From the NCBI GenBank assembly GCA_963970005.1, contig CAXAMN010023662.1, positions 603,864-667,863 of the forward strand: a stretch of 64,000 nucleotides of DNA, in the 5' to 3' direction. The notes below the pieces were generated by a model. That model was not told where the DNA came from. It worked only from the letters and a program-made list of their open reading frames with translations, and searched no databases. Positions 20,887-32,844 of the stretch are shown one piece after another. The stretch comes from Durusdinium trenchii (Eukaryota > Sar > Dinophyceae > Suessiales > Symbiodiniaceae). How positions within the stretch are numbered: position 1 is the stretch's first letter; every line of letters begins with the position of its first letter. Position numbers and translations under genes: made by a program.

Positions 20887-22660
20887 CGTTTCTCTTCAGT
20901 CTAATAAGGGTAATTGATATCCCTTTCAGCCTTGGCACTTCCACTGACCCATCAGCCATCAGCCTGACCCATCAGCCGTCAAAGAAAAGTGCGTCTGCAA
21001 CGAAAAGCTTGCTGGGACTCCATATTAAAGACCCATCTGCAAGCACTGTGAAGCGTTGCGAATTCGGTGTATTGGTGATACTTCTCTTGAAGAATTCAAA
21101 AAGAGTGTGCAAGCGGGGGGGGCACGTCGTCATATACTGGACGCGATCATTGGTTAAAAACTAAAACATGTCAACCTGGGACCATTTCTCATCGTTGTTT
21201 GAACTGTTCCATCTTCAATTCAACAATGACTATATAAACTGCTTGACATAATCATGGAAGTGAACATCACCTGTTTGTAGAGGAAAATTGTCCAAAGGGC
21301 CTTGCCAACGACTTCCATCACTGTTCAGCGAGTGTATATGAGTGTACTATTACTCAATTGCAGAACTTGATCATATCTAACTGCACTAAAAAACTGTTTC
21401 AAGAGAAGCATCACTCACACAATTTCAGGCAACCGGGGTTGAGTTGCTTTAAAGCGAATTTCTTGCAAGCATCTCCCATCGTGAAACCGCAACACAAGCT
21501 CAAGAACACAAAAGGCAACCAATGATTCCAAGGCTCACAGTCACTGTAACATCTAGAGTCCGTGATGCCAGCTCCCTGTCCCCAGCACGTCATGACAGGA
21601 ATTTTGCCGAACCGTCGCATGTTCGGAACAATTTCTTCGATTGAAGCTTTATCCCGAAGATCCGAAGATGTTGTTCGAAGATCCAAAGAAACGGTCGCAT
21701 GTTCCCGAACATTCTTGGGATTGAAGCTTATCGTTGATTTATCAAAGCCCGTTCGAAGATCCCAAGAAACGTGCCCCGTTCCGATCGTCCAAATGATTGT
21801 TGCCAGGACTGTCCATCATAGGTCTCCAGAAACCTGTCCGCCCAGGCCGCCGTTGGTGCCAGGCGATTTGGCTGAAGAGCGCAGTGCTCATACAAGGGGC
21901 TGGACTTGTCGTCCAATGGTTTTGCAACATCAGAACTTCTGCAAGGCTTCGAAACAGCTTCGAAGGAGTTGCAATTTGCATACGTTGAGACACACCGAAA
22001 ATCCTTCTTTGGGGGTGAATGAGTCAAAGCTCAACGTGGAAAAATACAAATAAACAAACATGTGTGTGAAGAGCATGTGAAGAGCATGTGCAGGTAGAGC
22101 ATGTGCAACGTGGATATCACGAGTGTCTCGGTGGACCCCCAAAAAAACAAAGCAATCAAACATCTTGGTGGTGTCCAGCGACGTTTGTGGTTCGGTCTCC
22201 CGGCGGGCTTGGCTCGTCCCGAACCTTCGGAACTGGGAGGTCTCCCTATTTTAATATCAATATACCCCCAAATAAATACATCTTTGCATCATCGCTGGTG
22301 TTGCAGTGCACCAGTCAAAGCTGGTTGATTGGAAGAGCAAAAAAACATTTCGCCGAGGGTCAAGCCTCTCATAAACAAAGCAAACGGACAGTGTCATGAA
22401 CAGAATCATTTGCCCGTGCTCGGTTAGATTAAGTGTTCACCAATTTATCCAATGTTTGTTTTCTGGAGTTCGCTTTGACCCACACCGTCACACGAACATC
22501 ACCGTCACACCGATTCCTCGAGACCTCTGAACGTGTGACAGGAAGTGAGGACGGTACGGGTAGCATGCAGGGCTCTGGACAGTCTCTGCTTGTCATGTAG
22601 GGTTCAGAGGGGTTCAGTCTGGCTGGACAGAAAGCAGGACAGCTGAGCATGTGACCAGGT
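20887..22660. other. No gene supported; two diverged tandem units at 21600-21775
   Basis: Most of this stretch has no exon-like island. Between 21600 and 21775 a unit of about 83-90 bp occurs twice: each copy starts with GTCGCATGTTC, contains GATTGAAGCTT and ends with GTTCGAAGATCC(C)AAGAAACG. Open + frames over it read as repeats. A weak Pro-rich island near 21828-21900 cannot be assigned. Confidence 0.4.
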
Positions 22661-22668
22661 GCAAAGAC

Positions 22669-22774
22669 CTATCGGATTTGCATTGGATTTGCATTGGATT
22701 TGCATTGGATTTGCATCNNNNNNNNNNCATTGGATTTGCATTGGATTTGCATTGGATTTGCATTGGATTTGCAT
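22669..22774. repeat. 11-bp tandem repeat with assembly gap
   Basis: The unit TTGGATTTGCA repeats about nine times around a 10-N gap at 22718-22727. The true copy number is unknown because the gap sits inside the array. The array translates as an artefactual repeated peptide on both strands. Confidence 0.9.
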
Positions 22775-22944
22775 GTGTTCAAACATTAGGCATGCTCTCG
22801 GATGATGAAAGGTTGGGTGGTTTCAACTCACACATATTACTATAGTCAGCGGGCTCAATCATCTCAAGCAACGGTTGAAAAACAACACTTCCGAAACCAG
22901 CACCTAGTTAGCTATGGATGCACAAGGTAGCCAGCAAAAGTGGT

Positions 22945-23100
22945 CCATGCATCTGCAAGCCCCAGCAAGTCACCCGCGGAGATTTCATCGCGGAGAAACT
23001 CGAGCACCAGGCTATGCTCTTGCCAATTGATGGGATGTTCCTGGATGTCTGGATGTTCTGTGGTGAAACCTTACCAACTGCTGCGAGTCACGTGGAGAAA
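22945..23100 (+). CDS. Weak candidate exon, unknown
   Basis: The + frame reads KPQQVTRGDFIAEKLEHQAM then LLPIDGMFLDVW after AG at about 22957. It looks helical, but no donor is clear and third-position bias is modest. It is listed because no other frame in the region reads as well. Confidence 0.2.
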
Positions 23101-23560
23101 CATTTCCTTGCTTTGATCAGAAAAAGCAGTCACGTCCCCTGGAGCCAGGGGTCGGTGGGGGTGGTCACTCTGCCATCACAAGGCCTGGTCACTCACTCTG
23201 GTCACATCTGCGAAGCTGTTCGTTGCCGCGATGGGCGGCTTGAATGACCTGCGAAGCTCTTCGGTTCCGAAGCGAGGTTCGGTATGGAGGAGTGTCTTTG
23301 GCCTGGTACTCTAGTAAAGTGCCATGGGGCCCTGGGGCATGATCGTTTTCTGCAGGGAGTGCTTTTGACATCTTTTGACTTCCTCACTGGAAAATGTACC
23401 CCCCTCTTTGTAAAAAGAAAGTATATAGTCATCCAAGGGACTATGTTCGGGAGCCAGTGTGTAAAGTGTGAGGGAAAATTGGGTGCATGATGAACACTTG
23501 CTGTGAATCTGGTCCTGACCCCCCAACAAAAGTCCCCACAGGAAGACTCATCACCCTCAC

Positions 23561-25997
23561 GACGAGTGCTTGCAATGCGGCTCATCTTCCTCAAGTCTCT
23601 ATTGCGGGCCCGCACATCATACAGAGATATATCCCCAAGAATCCTGGGACCCTCCATGGCGGGTCCAACCCTCAAAAGGGCCCTTTGTAACTTGAGAGGG
23701 TCCGGATTCTGCGGATGAAGTGGATGATCGGAAACTGAGGTCGCCGAGGCCGAGGCCAGGACCAATGGCGAAACCGATCAGTTAAGCGAGGAACGTCTCC
23801 CGCGGCAAATGCTCAGGCCTTTCTCGAACTTCTCCTGACAAGGCGGAGTTGTGGAAATTGGACACACATGATCAAATGAGAAGAAGTATGTATAGATTAT
23901 TCATATATATATATGCACATATATATATATATGTAATAAACTGTATGTATATATATATAAATGTGTATATATATATATGCACATATATATATATGTAATA
24001 AACTGTATAATTATATGTAATGAAATTAAATATAGAAACACATAGTGAGACAAGTGAGGGTCAACATGGATGTGCGTGGATATGGCTCCGCTTTCCATTT
24101 TCTGGTGGATTGAGGGACCCCGTATGCTTGAGCCATGGCAAATGCCGAAATAGTAGTGAATCGCGGGTATCATAGTCGGGGTCATAGTCTGTGAGGCCCG
24201 TCAATCACGCAAAGCCAACAACACAGGTTCTGTGCTTGTAGGCCCCTATTTTGAGGCATCCGTCTTCACAAAGAGGCATTGGAAACCAATTGATTACCTT
24301 CATTGCAATCGTGAAGAATCAACTAAAGAGTTGAAGCCATCTATTCAATTGCCCTATACCCACAAAAAGATCAAACAGCTTTGTTGCTTTGCGGGCCACG
24401 TGTTCTTTGACAGGTTCATTTCATGCCATACATATCATATCACCTCGTTTCACTCGGGACTTCTCTATCCGCCAGCACTTCAGAGAACGGTATCGATCCA
24501 ATAAGCCTCTTGGAAGGCTCGCGAAGATCGTGCTGAACGCGGGTGAGAGGAGTCCTGCTGGCTGGACTTGGCTTGAGTTGTGTTGGATTGGTTAGCATGA
24601 ACTTCACTCAAGGTGAGCCGCTGAGCTAGCAAGTTAGTGAACCCTGGTGGTAAATGCAGGTTACCTGATTTCTGGCTGGAGGCTGTAGGGTGGGTTCGCT
24701 GGTTGAGTTTCTTGTGTTACTCACGAGAAAGTGCTTAAATATATTGAGATTGAACTATAGAGCCGCACATGATCATTCATTATTATAGTAATAGTATCTT
24801 GCCATACTTTTGCCATAGCTGTCAACCAGGGCAACAAAGAGCCACAGGGACTGCACACCGCACACCTGGACCTGCAAATAGCTGGATAGACCTTTGATGA
24901 TCTTTTCGTGCAAGATCGTGCAAGGCTGTCAATGGTGTTCCAGTACTCATAGTTCCATGATGTTCCATGTGGTCCACTGCCCCCCCCCCACTGTTCGGTC
25001 ACACGGTTTCCCCGAGTATTCCGGTGGCACGAGCCCTTGTTTTAGTCGGGGGTATGGGTCTGGGGCAGTTCAAGAACGACGGCCCAGAGCGGTGACCATC
25101 ACAAGCTGCATACCTCCATATACCTCCCCAGAAAGCACCTCTCTCCGTATTTTTTTGCGCCCAACACACGGTATCTCCAACACAACTCCCGACACGGCGT
25201 CCAAAAGCCCAACGGGGCTCTCCTGTGATGCGAGATCCCTGCATCGAACGCGGATCTCGAACCACGCGTCCCGGCACGGTGAGGGGACCGGAGACCGGAG
25301 TTCTGCGACATTGGTGAACATCATGGAACACATATGACATCTATCGCATCTATATGAAAACATGAAGCATCATGAAGCATGCATGAACCCCAAAGCGATA
25401 AACCATGATAACACATCCGCTGAGTGGACCTGTTGTTTGAAGACCGGTATCATCCGTAAAAACGGATCCGTCGACCCGAACATGGACGACTCGAAGCTGG
25501 GTGCTCAGTTCTGGAAGTCAACCAATGAAGTCGACCAACGATCACTTCGTTGGCCGAAAAAAACGACAACAACCACCGCGGCTCCCCAACACAAGAAGGT
25601 TGTCGGCTCAAGAACGTCGTTGTCTACTTGTCTGCAAGTTTGAAGTGACAGTAATGAATCTTAGTGAACCAGTTGTCATGTCCGCATGTTTCCTGAAGTC
25701 TCTGGTAGTTTGCTGGTGCCGAGCTGTCCTTCCGAGAAGACCAGACCCACCTCTCTTCACACGAGCCCATGGTGACCAAGTGGAAATTGGAGAACCAGGA
25801 AACAACACCAGGAATGCCACATCGAGCTCTGCTCATCTACTCACCGACCATCGTTCTTCAATGTTGTTTGGGGCTCCAGATGGTGCGGCGCCCAGTTCTT
25901 CCACCCTCCGAGCACCAACCCCTTTCGCACCAACGACCGGCCTCCGGGAGCGGCGCATCTCCTGAGGGCCGGTGGGCGAACCGGGGAACTGGCGGAC
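23561..25997 (-). CDS. Three exons of one gene, unknown product
   Basis: Exon 25997-25845 (acgccag|G acceptor, TCG|GTGAGTAG donor, phase 0 to 0) reads VRQFPGSPTGPQEM then NNIEERWS. Exon 25302-25124 (gtcgcag acceptor, GAG|GTATAT donor) reads DAWFEIRVRCRDLASQES then LLDAVSGVVLEIPCVGRKK. Exon 23708-23561 (ccgcag acceptor, donor GTGAGGG) reads NPDPLKLQRALLRVGPAMEG then YDVRARNRDLRKMSRIAS. The last junction is in phase; between the first two an exon seems to be missing. The middle exon has a hydrophobic strand pattern. No family is recognised. Confidence 0.45.
23896..24016. repeat. TA-rich tandem duplication
   Basis: Two similar units of about 65 bp, each with ATATATGCACATATAT followed by GTAATAAACTGTAT, lie in tandem within the intron between 23708 and 25124. 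Each unit can fold on itself through its TA runs. Confidence 0.75.
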
Positions 25998-27083
25998 CTG
26001 GCGTCGGGTTGAAGATCGACGCATCTTCAGACGTTTCACAGATCTCCAACGATAGAATCATCCAAAGAGAGACACAAAAAATGGGACGCATAGAATCATC
26101 TACTGCAATCTGCTGAAGTCCCAGTTGGGGAACTTGTCGCATACCTGCCTTTAATGTTTCTGTGTCTGGGTACTGACCATGGCTTGGATATCGGTCCGCT
26201 TTCCCCTCACTTGAGAGTCCTTCCTAACCACCACCACGACCGTGCTTGGTCAATCGGCCTCGCTGGTCCGGCGGGAAGATCTAAAGGACCCGTCCTGAAA
26301 GGTTCATAGGCGGGGATCGATGGGTTTTGATGGACGTCTTAAGCTCTGAAGCGACCCTGATTGAGGGTATCCTGAACACCACTTGATCAAGGATCAGTGA
26401 CCTAAAAGCCTTTAAAGATTGTTTTAACTTTACTTTAAGGATTGCTGTTAATCCCAGGCTCAAAGTGCAATCCAAGGAAGGTGAGCGGAGAAAACATCCC
26501 TAGAGCAAGCTACCAAACTATGGAGAACCTGCAAATCTTCTTCAGCTACATGGACAAGCCGTGAGAGCACGCATCAACACCAAACACCGTCAACTCCTCC
26601 GTGGCTTTGGATCTTCGCTCCTGGCTGCGTTGTTCTTACCTTACGGTCGCCGTTCTGAAGTGACGTGAAAGGCTTCTGACATGACAGGAATGGCCAAAGG
26701 CCAAAGGGTTCCCAAGAATGGTACTACTTCAAGGGTATGAAGGTATGATGTCCACCAGCTTGGAACCAGAGCAGAAAATGCCAGCCATCCCATAACTTAA
26801 TAGGACACCAGTGAGGCACTTACCGTAGGTTCTGTCTCTCCTTCTAAAACCAACATTATTAGAACTCTATATATTAGTGTATATATATGTATATGTGTAT
26901 ATTCAGCTGACTGGCATGTTGGTGCCTAACATAAACATAAATCATAATCTGTTGTGACCCACATCTATTATTTTGCAACTCACATCATCCTTTCCGATCA
27001 AACCTGGATACAAAGACCCAAGACCTGTCCACCTGTGCACTCTTGCCCATGGCATCACTGGTGTTTTGCGCCTGCTTGGAAAG
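25998..27083. other. No gene supported
   Basis: This lies between the minus-strand gene ending (5' side) at 25997 and the + exons at 27084. A short frame near 26281-26475 lacks splice-like ends. A TA-rich run is at 26865-26895. This could hold the start of either divergent gene, but no promoter motif is visible, as expected in dinoflagellates. Confidence 0.35.
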
Positions 27084-27549
27084 CCGTCGCCGCACGTCCC
27101 TGGCATCGAAACATCGAGTTACGAAGGGCTCGAGAGATCGTCCAACTCAAGGGTTCCAATCAAACCATCTCCAGTAAGGTTGGCTCCTCATTGATGGGGT
27201 TTTTACAATGAATGTTCAATTGTTTCATTCACAAGCACATGAGTGTCCCCACGGCTGTTCTCCATTGACGAAAGAGTTTTTTTTGTGTGGTGAAAGGTGG
27301 GAGCATGTTGAAGCCGTTCCTTCAACATGTCTTAAGCATAGTTGGACCTATAAGAGAAATTCCAATGATCAAGGTATTGGTTGCATTTCTTGCTTTCATC
27401 TGCAAAGGTGGGGCATGTGTTTCAGTTTGACGCATTGAGAAACGCTGCGGACGTCGTCCGTTACGGTCGCCTCTCATCATTCCGATCGCCCCTCGGTTCT
27501 GGTCGCTCCTCAGCGAACCGGTCGAAACTGGTCGACTTGACTGGAACAG
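27084..27549 (+). CDS. Two phase-0-joined exons, Ser/Arg-rich, unknown
   Basis: Exon 27084-27173 (cttggaaag acceptor, CCA|GTAAGG donor) reads PSPHVPGIETSSYEGLERSS then SRVPIKPSP, 30 codons in phase 0. Exon 27426-27549 (gtgtttcag acceptor, ACAG|GTCGAG donor) enters in phase 0 and reads FDALRNAADVVRYGRLSSFR then SPLGSGRSSANRSKLVDLTG. The composition suggests a flexible phosphorylatable segment. A possible further exon begins at 28393 after ctccaccaag, but its frame is open to debate. Confidence 0.4.
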
Positions 27550-28317
27550 GTCGAGTGTTTTTTTGGAGGTGTTAATTAGGTCTTCAAGGTGGGGTGAATC
27601 CCGTGAAGTGTTGACGTCATTTTTTGTTGAAATAGCTCAGTCATTTAAGTAGCCATCAAAGGCGTTTGGTGTGTGTGTGTTGAAATTAGCTCATGTTCAT
27701 CCCATAAAGTAATGACTCATCTCAGCCCATCTCCATCTGTTAATACGCCTGCGCTTCACCAGCTAAGCAGCAAGCATCTCAGCACCTCTTTGAGTTTTGC
27801 TGCGGGGTTATGTGGGCTTGTTCATCCGCAAAGCACACATGTTGTCTACTCTATGTTGAGCATGTTCCGGTTTCTTCCCCAATGAAAAGAATGACGGTAT
27901 GACGACCTGGTCTCCCAGGGTATGACGACCTGGTCGGTCTGCGTGCCGCCAAAGAGGTTCAGTTCTTCTCCCACAGGACCCATTCAAAGCAAGGGTCATA
28001 TTCATTTACTTTTGTACTATGCACCTCTGTACACAACAAGTGATTACCAATCGTGGTATGGGCTTTTTTACTATTTCAATGATGCTCAGTTAAACAGTGT
28101 AGTGGAACTTGTTGAAATCAGAATTATCTTCGAATTACTAGCACAGTGGTGCCGTGCCTTCGTTACGAGCACCATCAATTTACATCGAAGAAAACACCAA
28201 CTTGCGTTGGAATCTTCCACCATATGCCACACATGGTCGGCAAAGAGTTATTTCTTTTGCAAGAGATCCATCAGCTGATTGGCCAGTTTTATTTGGTTCT
28301 CAAAAGGCTCACTGGCC

Positions 28318-28392
28318 GATCAAATGGCCTCCACCAAACAAATGGCCTCACTGGCTAGCTTTTGCTCCCTGATCCAAATGGCCTCCACCAAG
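28318..28392 (+). repeat. Short repeats of CAAATGGCCTC
   Basis: The 11-mer CAAATGGCCTC occurs four times within about 75 bp, twice as CAAATGGCCTCCACCAA. It immediately precedes a candidate exon acceptor at 28392. Confidence 0.7.
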
Positions 28393-28480
28393 TCTCCATC
28401 TCCGGTGTGTCTCGCCGCGACTCTCGCTCCCCTCGCGCACGACGTCCCTGAAGGGTACCACTGGGGCGGCCTAGGCGTGC
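28393..28480. other. GC-rich coding island, strand and frame unresolved
   Basis: On + it reads either SPSPVCLAATLAPLAHDVPE or SISGVSRRDSRSPRARRP; the second enters with two bases, as the exon ending at 27549 would require. On minus it reads GRRARGERESRRDTPEMETW with AG|G at its start. Only transcript data can decide. Confidence 0.25.
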
Positions 28481-28664
28481 ACAGAGGTGGCCGTCAGTGA
28501 AAAAAACAAAACAAGTGGGGACAAAATTTGAATATTGTATTTTGTACATTTGTATACTATTTAATCTGATATAACTGTGTATATTATGATACATATATAT
28601 ATAATATATATGGGATCTGGTCGAAATGTCTTCTTCCAAAAATGGCTGAAAGTCGTGTTCACAT

Positions 28665-29058
28665 GGGGGCCCGCTACATATTCTTTACTTTTGGCACACA
28701 CACACAGGTCAATGAAGGAAACATGGACCAAACAAGTATTGGCGCCAAATTGTAAGAGGCGTCACTAGCGCTGCACCGTTTTCAGCTGATCTCCGAGCTT
28801 CAAGCCATGCTTGAAACAAAAGACATGTTGCAAGTCAGCCTTGGAAGGGTCCACGCTGGAATCTGGCAATGTTTGCTAGCGCGGATCTAGCGCAGTGCTA
28901 GCGCGCGGCTAGCGCATTTTTCAGCCAGCCACTTTTCAAAAACCTGACGACATTCTCAACATGTCCTAAGGCAAACACTAGCGTCACTAGCGCAAGTCTA
29001 CCGCAAACCTAGCGCCCAGCTGCAGAATAGGTGTGTTTAGCTGGGGGCCCGCTACATA
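28665..29058. repeat. CTAGCGC repeat cluster between 16-bp direct repeats
   Basis: Exact GGGGGCCCGCTACATA copies lie at 28665-28680 and 29043-29058. Between them CTAGCGC occurs about seven times exactly (from 28765 to about 29017), plus variants CTAGCGT and CTACCGC. Several copies sit inside the palindrome GCGCTAGCGC or close relatives. No coding frame accounts for it. The two outer copies could be the ends of an insertion or simply part of the repeat family. Confidence 0.7.
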
Positions 29059-30462
29059 ATCTAATTGAAAAAACAACATCAGAAGCTACTTTCGACCCCT
29101 TTATCTATTTTTTTTATTATAGACTTTTGGCCGCTCCATATATATATATATGTTATCTAATGTATATATATTTCTTATCTCAGCAAATGGGAGCGACTCA
29201 TTGGTATTTCCTGCTTTGAGCTCCGGAGATGTTTGGCCAAGACATTTGGGACCAAACCCGAAGATCACATGTCCCTCCGAGGCGGCCCGGAGTCGTTTGT
29301 TTATCTTTATTTTTTTTCGAACGAAAAGCCATCGATCCACCACTGCCAGCACCAAACCGAATGGAAAATAACTATGCACATACATATTAGTCCAACGGTG
29401 TCTTTAAGCTTTAAACCACCCGAACTCCGTGGTCACTCCGCTGGAGAGGGTTGGCCTTGTTTTCGTCTCCAGCTTTTGTTGGGATGTCTGTCCGGCCTTG
29501 TGGTGAGCGTGTCAAGCATCTTTCAAGAAAGAAAGGACTGCATGTTGAGATCCAACAACACTCCCGCAAATTCATAAGTCCTTGTTACTACTCTGAGGTT
29601 CATAAGTCTTGCCTCACCTTTGGCCCCATACATGGATGCTGATCATGCCAACTCCAACTCCCAAACATGGCCAACAACAACCCCTGCGCCTCCTAAGGTT
29701 TCTCCTTCCCATTCGGGTCGAGAGCTCCTCTGCCGCATGGAGAGACCATCTGCACAAAATAGGGAGGATTGGTGGACGTTGTCTATCTCATCCATGTCCG
29801 AAACCATCCAGGGGGACTTTGGTCCATCGAACCCAGGAGACGTTCCTGAAAAGCAGACATTTGCCATGGTAGATAGATCCCTAGATATCTTCCACCAAAA
29901 GGGAGTATATGGAAGCACCTTCAAAGGGGTCACCAATGGAAGCCCCTACACCACTAAGGGACCTCCATTGGACACCCCTTGAAGGTCCAGGTAGAAGCAT
30001 TGGTATTCGCCACGTGTTTCCTCCTCGCGACTACCCGCAGCTTTCCCGAAGAAGAAACTCCACAACGTGTACAGCGTGGAACCAACGTGTACAGCGTCGG
30101 GTCTGGAAGTGCACACCAAGAGGAAATGCAGATCACGTCGATGTATGATGTATATAGTATAACTAGTAACTGATTAGTATGCTTCGTGAGTCTTGGCCTC
30201 TAATGAGGACACCCACATGGCAGAAATGAACACTCCCACACACACACACACACAGTAGTCGACAGCAGCAGCATGCCTTCTGCTTTCGTCCGCACATAGT
30301 GGGTCTACCACCGTCGTACCAAAAATACCGTGTGGTATGGTGGGCCGTCTTCTGCACCCCCTCATCGACCGAAAAGATCACTCCGAAACCAACTCCGTAT
30401 ACCAAACCTTCAGCATTGTTCACCTATACATTAGGTGTTATTAGTCGGTTATTGCTATTTCT
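29059..30462. other. No gene supported
   Basis: Short frames here (for example + 29233-29577, - 29643-29936, - 30163-30423) lack splice-like ends or third-position bias. A CA microsatellite lies at 30237-30253. The minus frame at 30423-30280 reads VYGVGFGVIFSVDEGVQ and may be a relic. Confidence 0.35.
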
Positions 30463-30960
30463 TTAAGCAATCGATCTCTGGGTGTCTTCAATAATCGAAC
30501 AATAGCCCATTGTACACCGCAACTGCGTCTTGAGAATCCCGATCGCACCTTCGACACACGGTTCAAATTCCAACTCCTGGCCTCGCAAGCTCTGTGCCTT
30601 GAACCCAAAGCTGGAATCAGGGGTGCGTCGTTCGCCATGCAGGACTGAGGGGCAACCGGTCGTCAGAAAACGATGAAATTCCGAAGCCAGACATGTCTTC
30701 AGTTTTGCGCTGGAAATATTGCCCAAATTGTGTGTTTTGCTTGACCCGGACCACATAGCCCGCGGATTCAAAAGTAAAAAAGCAGCGATTCATAGCGATT
30801 CCTGGGTCGTTCATCCGGAGAATCTTGCCAATCGGCCAAGGACATTCGTTCCTCGGCGAGAGAAGCAAACACGAAAGTCAGCCAGAGGTTGTCTCCCAAG
30901 AAAGAAAGCACCAGCTAGTGAAAGTCCTCAACCACTACTGGTCATCAACATCAGAACTTC
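30463..30960 (-). pseudogene. Frameshifted coding relic, unknown protein
   Basis: Collinear minus-strand segments read as protein in shifting frames: FRVCFSRRGTNVLGRLARFS at about 30880-30820, MNRCFFTFESAGYVVRVKQN at about 30795-30735, then AKLKTCLASEFHRFLTTGCP and EFEPCVEGAIGILKTQLRC down to a TAA at 30463. Breaks near 30710 and 30830 have no splice-like sequence. It looks like a decayed ORF of at least 150 codons, perhaps from a mobile element, but I do not recognise it. Confidence 0.45.
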
Positions 30961-31276
30961 ACCACAAAAACCATTGAGCACCATCTTCGTTCCTTGCAAA
31001 TTCGCCAAACAAGGATGGACCGGATCTTCTCTTGGCCAAAAAAAGAGCTTCTTGCTGCTGAATGGCACGCCGGGACCTCTCGTTCCGGAATGGCTCGTGA
31101 GGACCTGCGTGAGGACCGCCGCATCCCGCCCCTTCGCCGGTTTGTGTCGTGGCCAAAGTCGAGAAGCCCACGAACTTAGGTGTATTCCAGCGACTTGAAA
31201 ACACGTGTTTTTTCGTGTTGAACCAACGTGCGTGCGAACGCAGTTTTGAGATGAGGTTTGGATTTAACCCCTCCAG

Positions 31277-31390
31277 GGCATGGTACTTCTGCGGACCATG
31301 TGCCGGCGGGGCCCGTGTCGGACCGGGTGCGGACCGTGCGATGGTTTGCGCTCAGGAGCCCAGGAGCCAAAGAAGATCGAGTCATGTACA
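31277..31390 (+). CDS. Candidate exon, strand not certain
   Basis: After acceptor aacccctccag|G the frame reads HGTSADHVPAGPVSDRVRTV then RWFALRSPGAKEDR, with strong GC bias at third positions. A donor GTATTT follows ATG TAC A. The minus strand reads TVRTRSDTGPAGTWSAEVPC over the same bases, so strand is not settled. Confidence 0.35.
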
Positions 31391-32844
31391 GTATTTGAGG
31401 AGAAAAGAAGAACCAGGTGGAAGGGGAAGTCTAGCTAGCCAGGTGAAATCTAGGATGGTGAAATCTAGCCACCCCCGAGAGTTTTTCTGAACATTGGCCA
31501 TAGAGCGAAAACAAATCCAGGATTCATCTGGCCTCCTTCACCTCCTGTCGTCCGAATGTGGAGCGCACTGCTGGGGGGGAAAGCTGCTCCTGATGGCGGA
31601 GGGCGGAGGAGGGCGGAGGCACCGTGCAGCCAAGTCCCAAGTGCCTTTCAGGATCCCAATGACATGATCTCGGAGTCTTAGGAGTCTTGGGGAGGTCAAA
31701 AGTCATGACCACTGTCCTGTTGGTGTTTGGAATTCCCCCCATGTTTAATTGTTACTCCCCATTTTCCATTTACCAGGATAACTACCAGGATCATCCAATG
31801 GATGTCCAATAGACTACCCCACCCTACTTACAGGTCTCCAATAGACTACCCGTTGGAAGTGCTAGGTCCTAGGTATACTTAATTCCATGGATTGAAGTCA
31901 TGGTCTGGCAGGTCCAGAAGGTCCCAGTTCATGGCCCTTTTTGTGTCATCTTGAAACCATGTTCTGAGAAATCGATCATAAATCGAGATACACCGTCCAT
32001 TCATGTCCAGACGCCCCCTCGTTGAAAGGCCTGTCTTGTTTTTGGAAGCGCCGCGTGTGAAGGTGTGGAACGCAGTGACAGCTCGTCGTCTTCTGTCATC
32101 TTCAAGTGGGTGATGGAGACTTCAATTTAGGTGATGGCAACCTCAAAGTAGCCATGAATGTCCATCCCAACCAAACATACATTTTAAAACATGTCGAACA
32201 TTGTGCTCGATTGGTTCCAATGTTGGTATCCGTCCACCAACCAAATAGGGCACTGGCTCGTCATCAGCTCTCATGATAGCTACAGTGCCACGCCAGTGCC
32301 TCCCCGTTCATCCCGAGACTCTCGCCTCTCAGAACTTCGATCGCCTGGCAGAATTGCAAGCCATTTGGTCACCATGATTTGGACACTGTAATTACTCTGA
32401 TTTGATAAACCTGAACATGCTTTGCTTTCGCTAACGGTTCATGATGGTTCATGATGGTTCTTTGATGTTCTTTGGTCAAGATTCGATAGCAGGGTAGCAT
32501 CTTCAAGGTCGCATCAAGGTATCAAGGTCGCTTGACCGTTTTGGGGTCATTAAGTTCCGCACAGGATACCTCCAAACAGATCATCAGTCCTTTTTGGGGA
32601 TGCGTTGGAATTGCATGTAACAACCACCTGGTGAAGGGAACTCTGTCTCAAGTTCCTCAAGGTCCATTGCTGTGACCAACGGTGGTGCACTCCGTAGTCT
32701 CACTGAAATCACCAGAACTCTCACTCCAAAGCACTGTAACACGCAACAATCCACATCACAGCAGGTCTGCCGGAATGCTTCGCATTGCTTCGCAGATTCA
32801 CCCAAACTGGCATCGCACAGATTCGTTGGTTTAAGGAATCACAG
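31391..32844. other. No gene clearly supported; weak island at 32288-32392
   Basis: A GC-rich patch near 32288-32392 reads LPVHPETLASQNFDRLAELQ or SPFIPRLSPLRTSIAWQNCK on +, with AG before and GTAATT after. The rest lacks exon-like features. Near-repeats such as TCCAATAGACTACCC occur near 31810-31850. Confidence 0.3.

Noticed and set aside
22604-22845. Repeated peptide ORFs on both strands
   Set aside because: Translations of the 11-bp tandem repeat across an N gap.
23202-23765. 187-codon minus ORF taken as one gene
   Set aside because: Only the first part (23708-23561) has coding character and splice-like ends; the rest is intronic.
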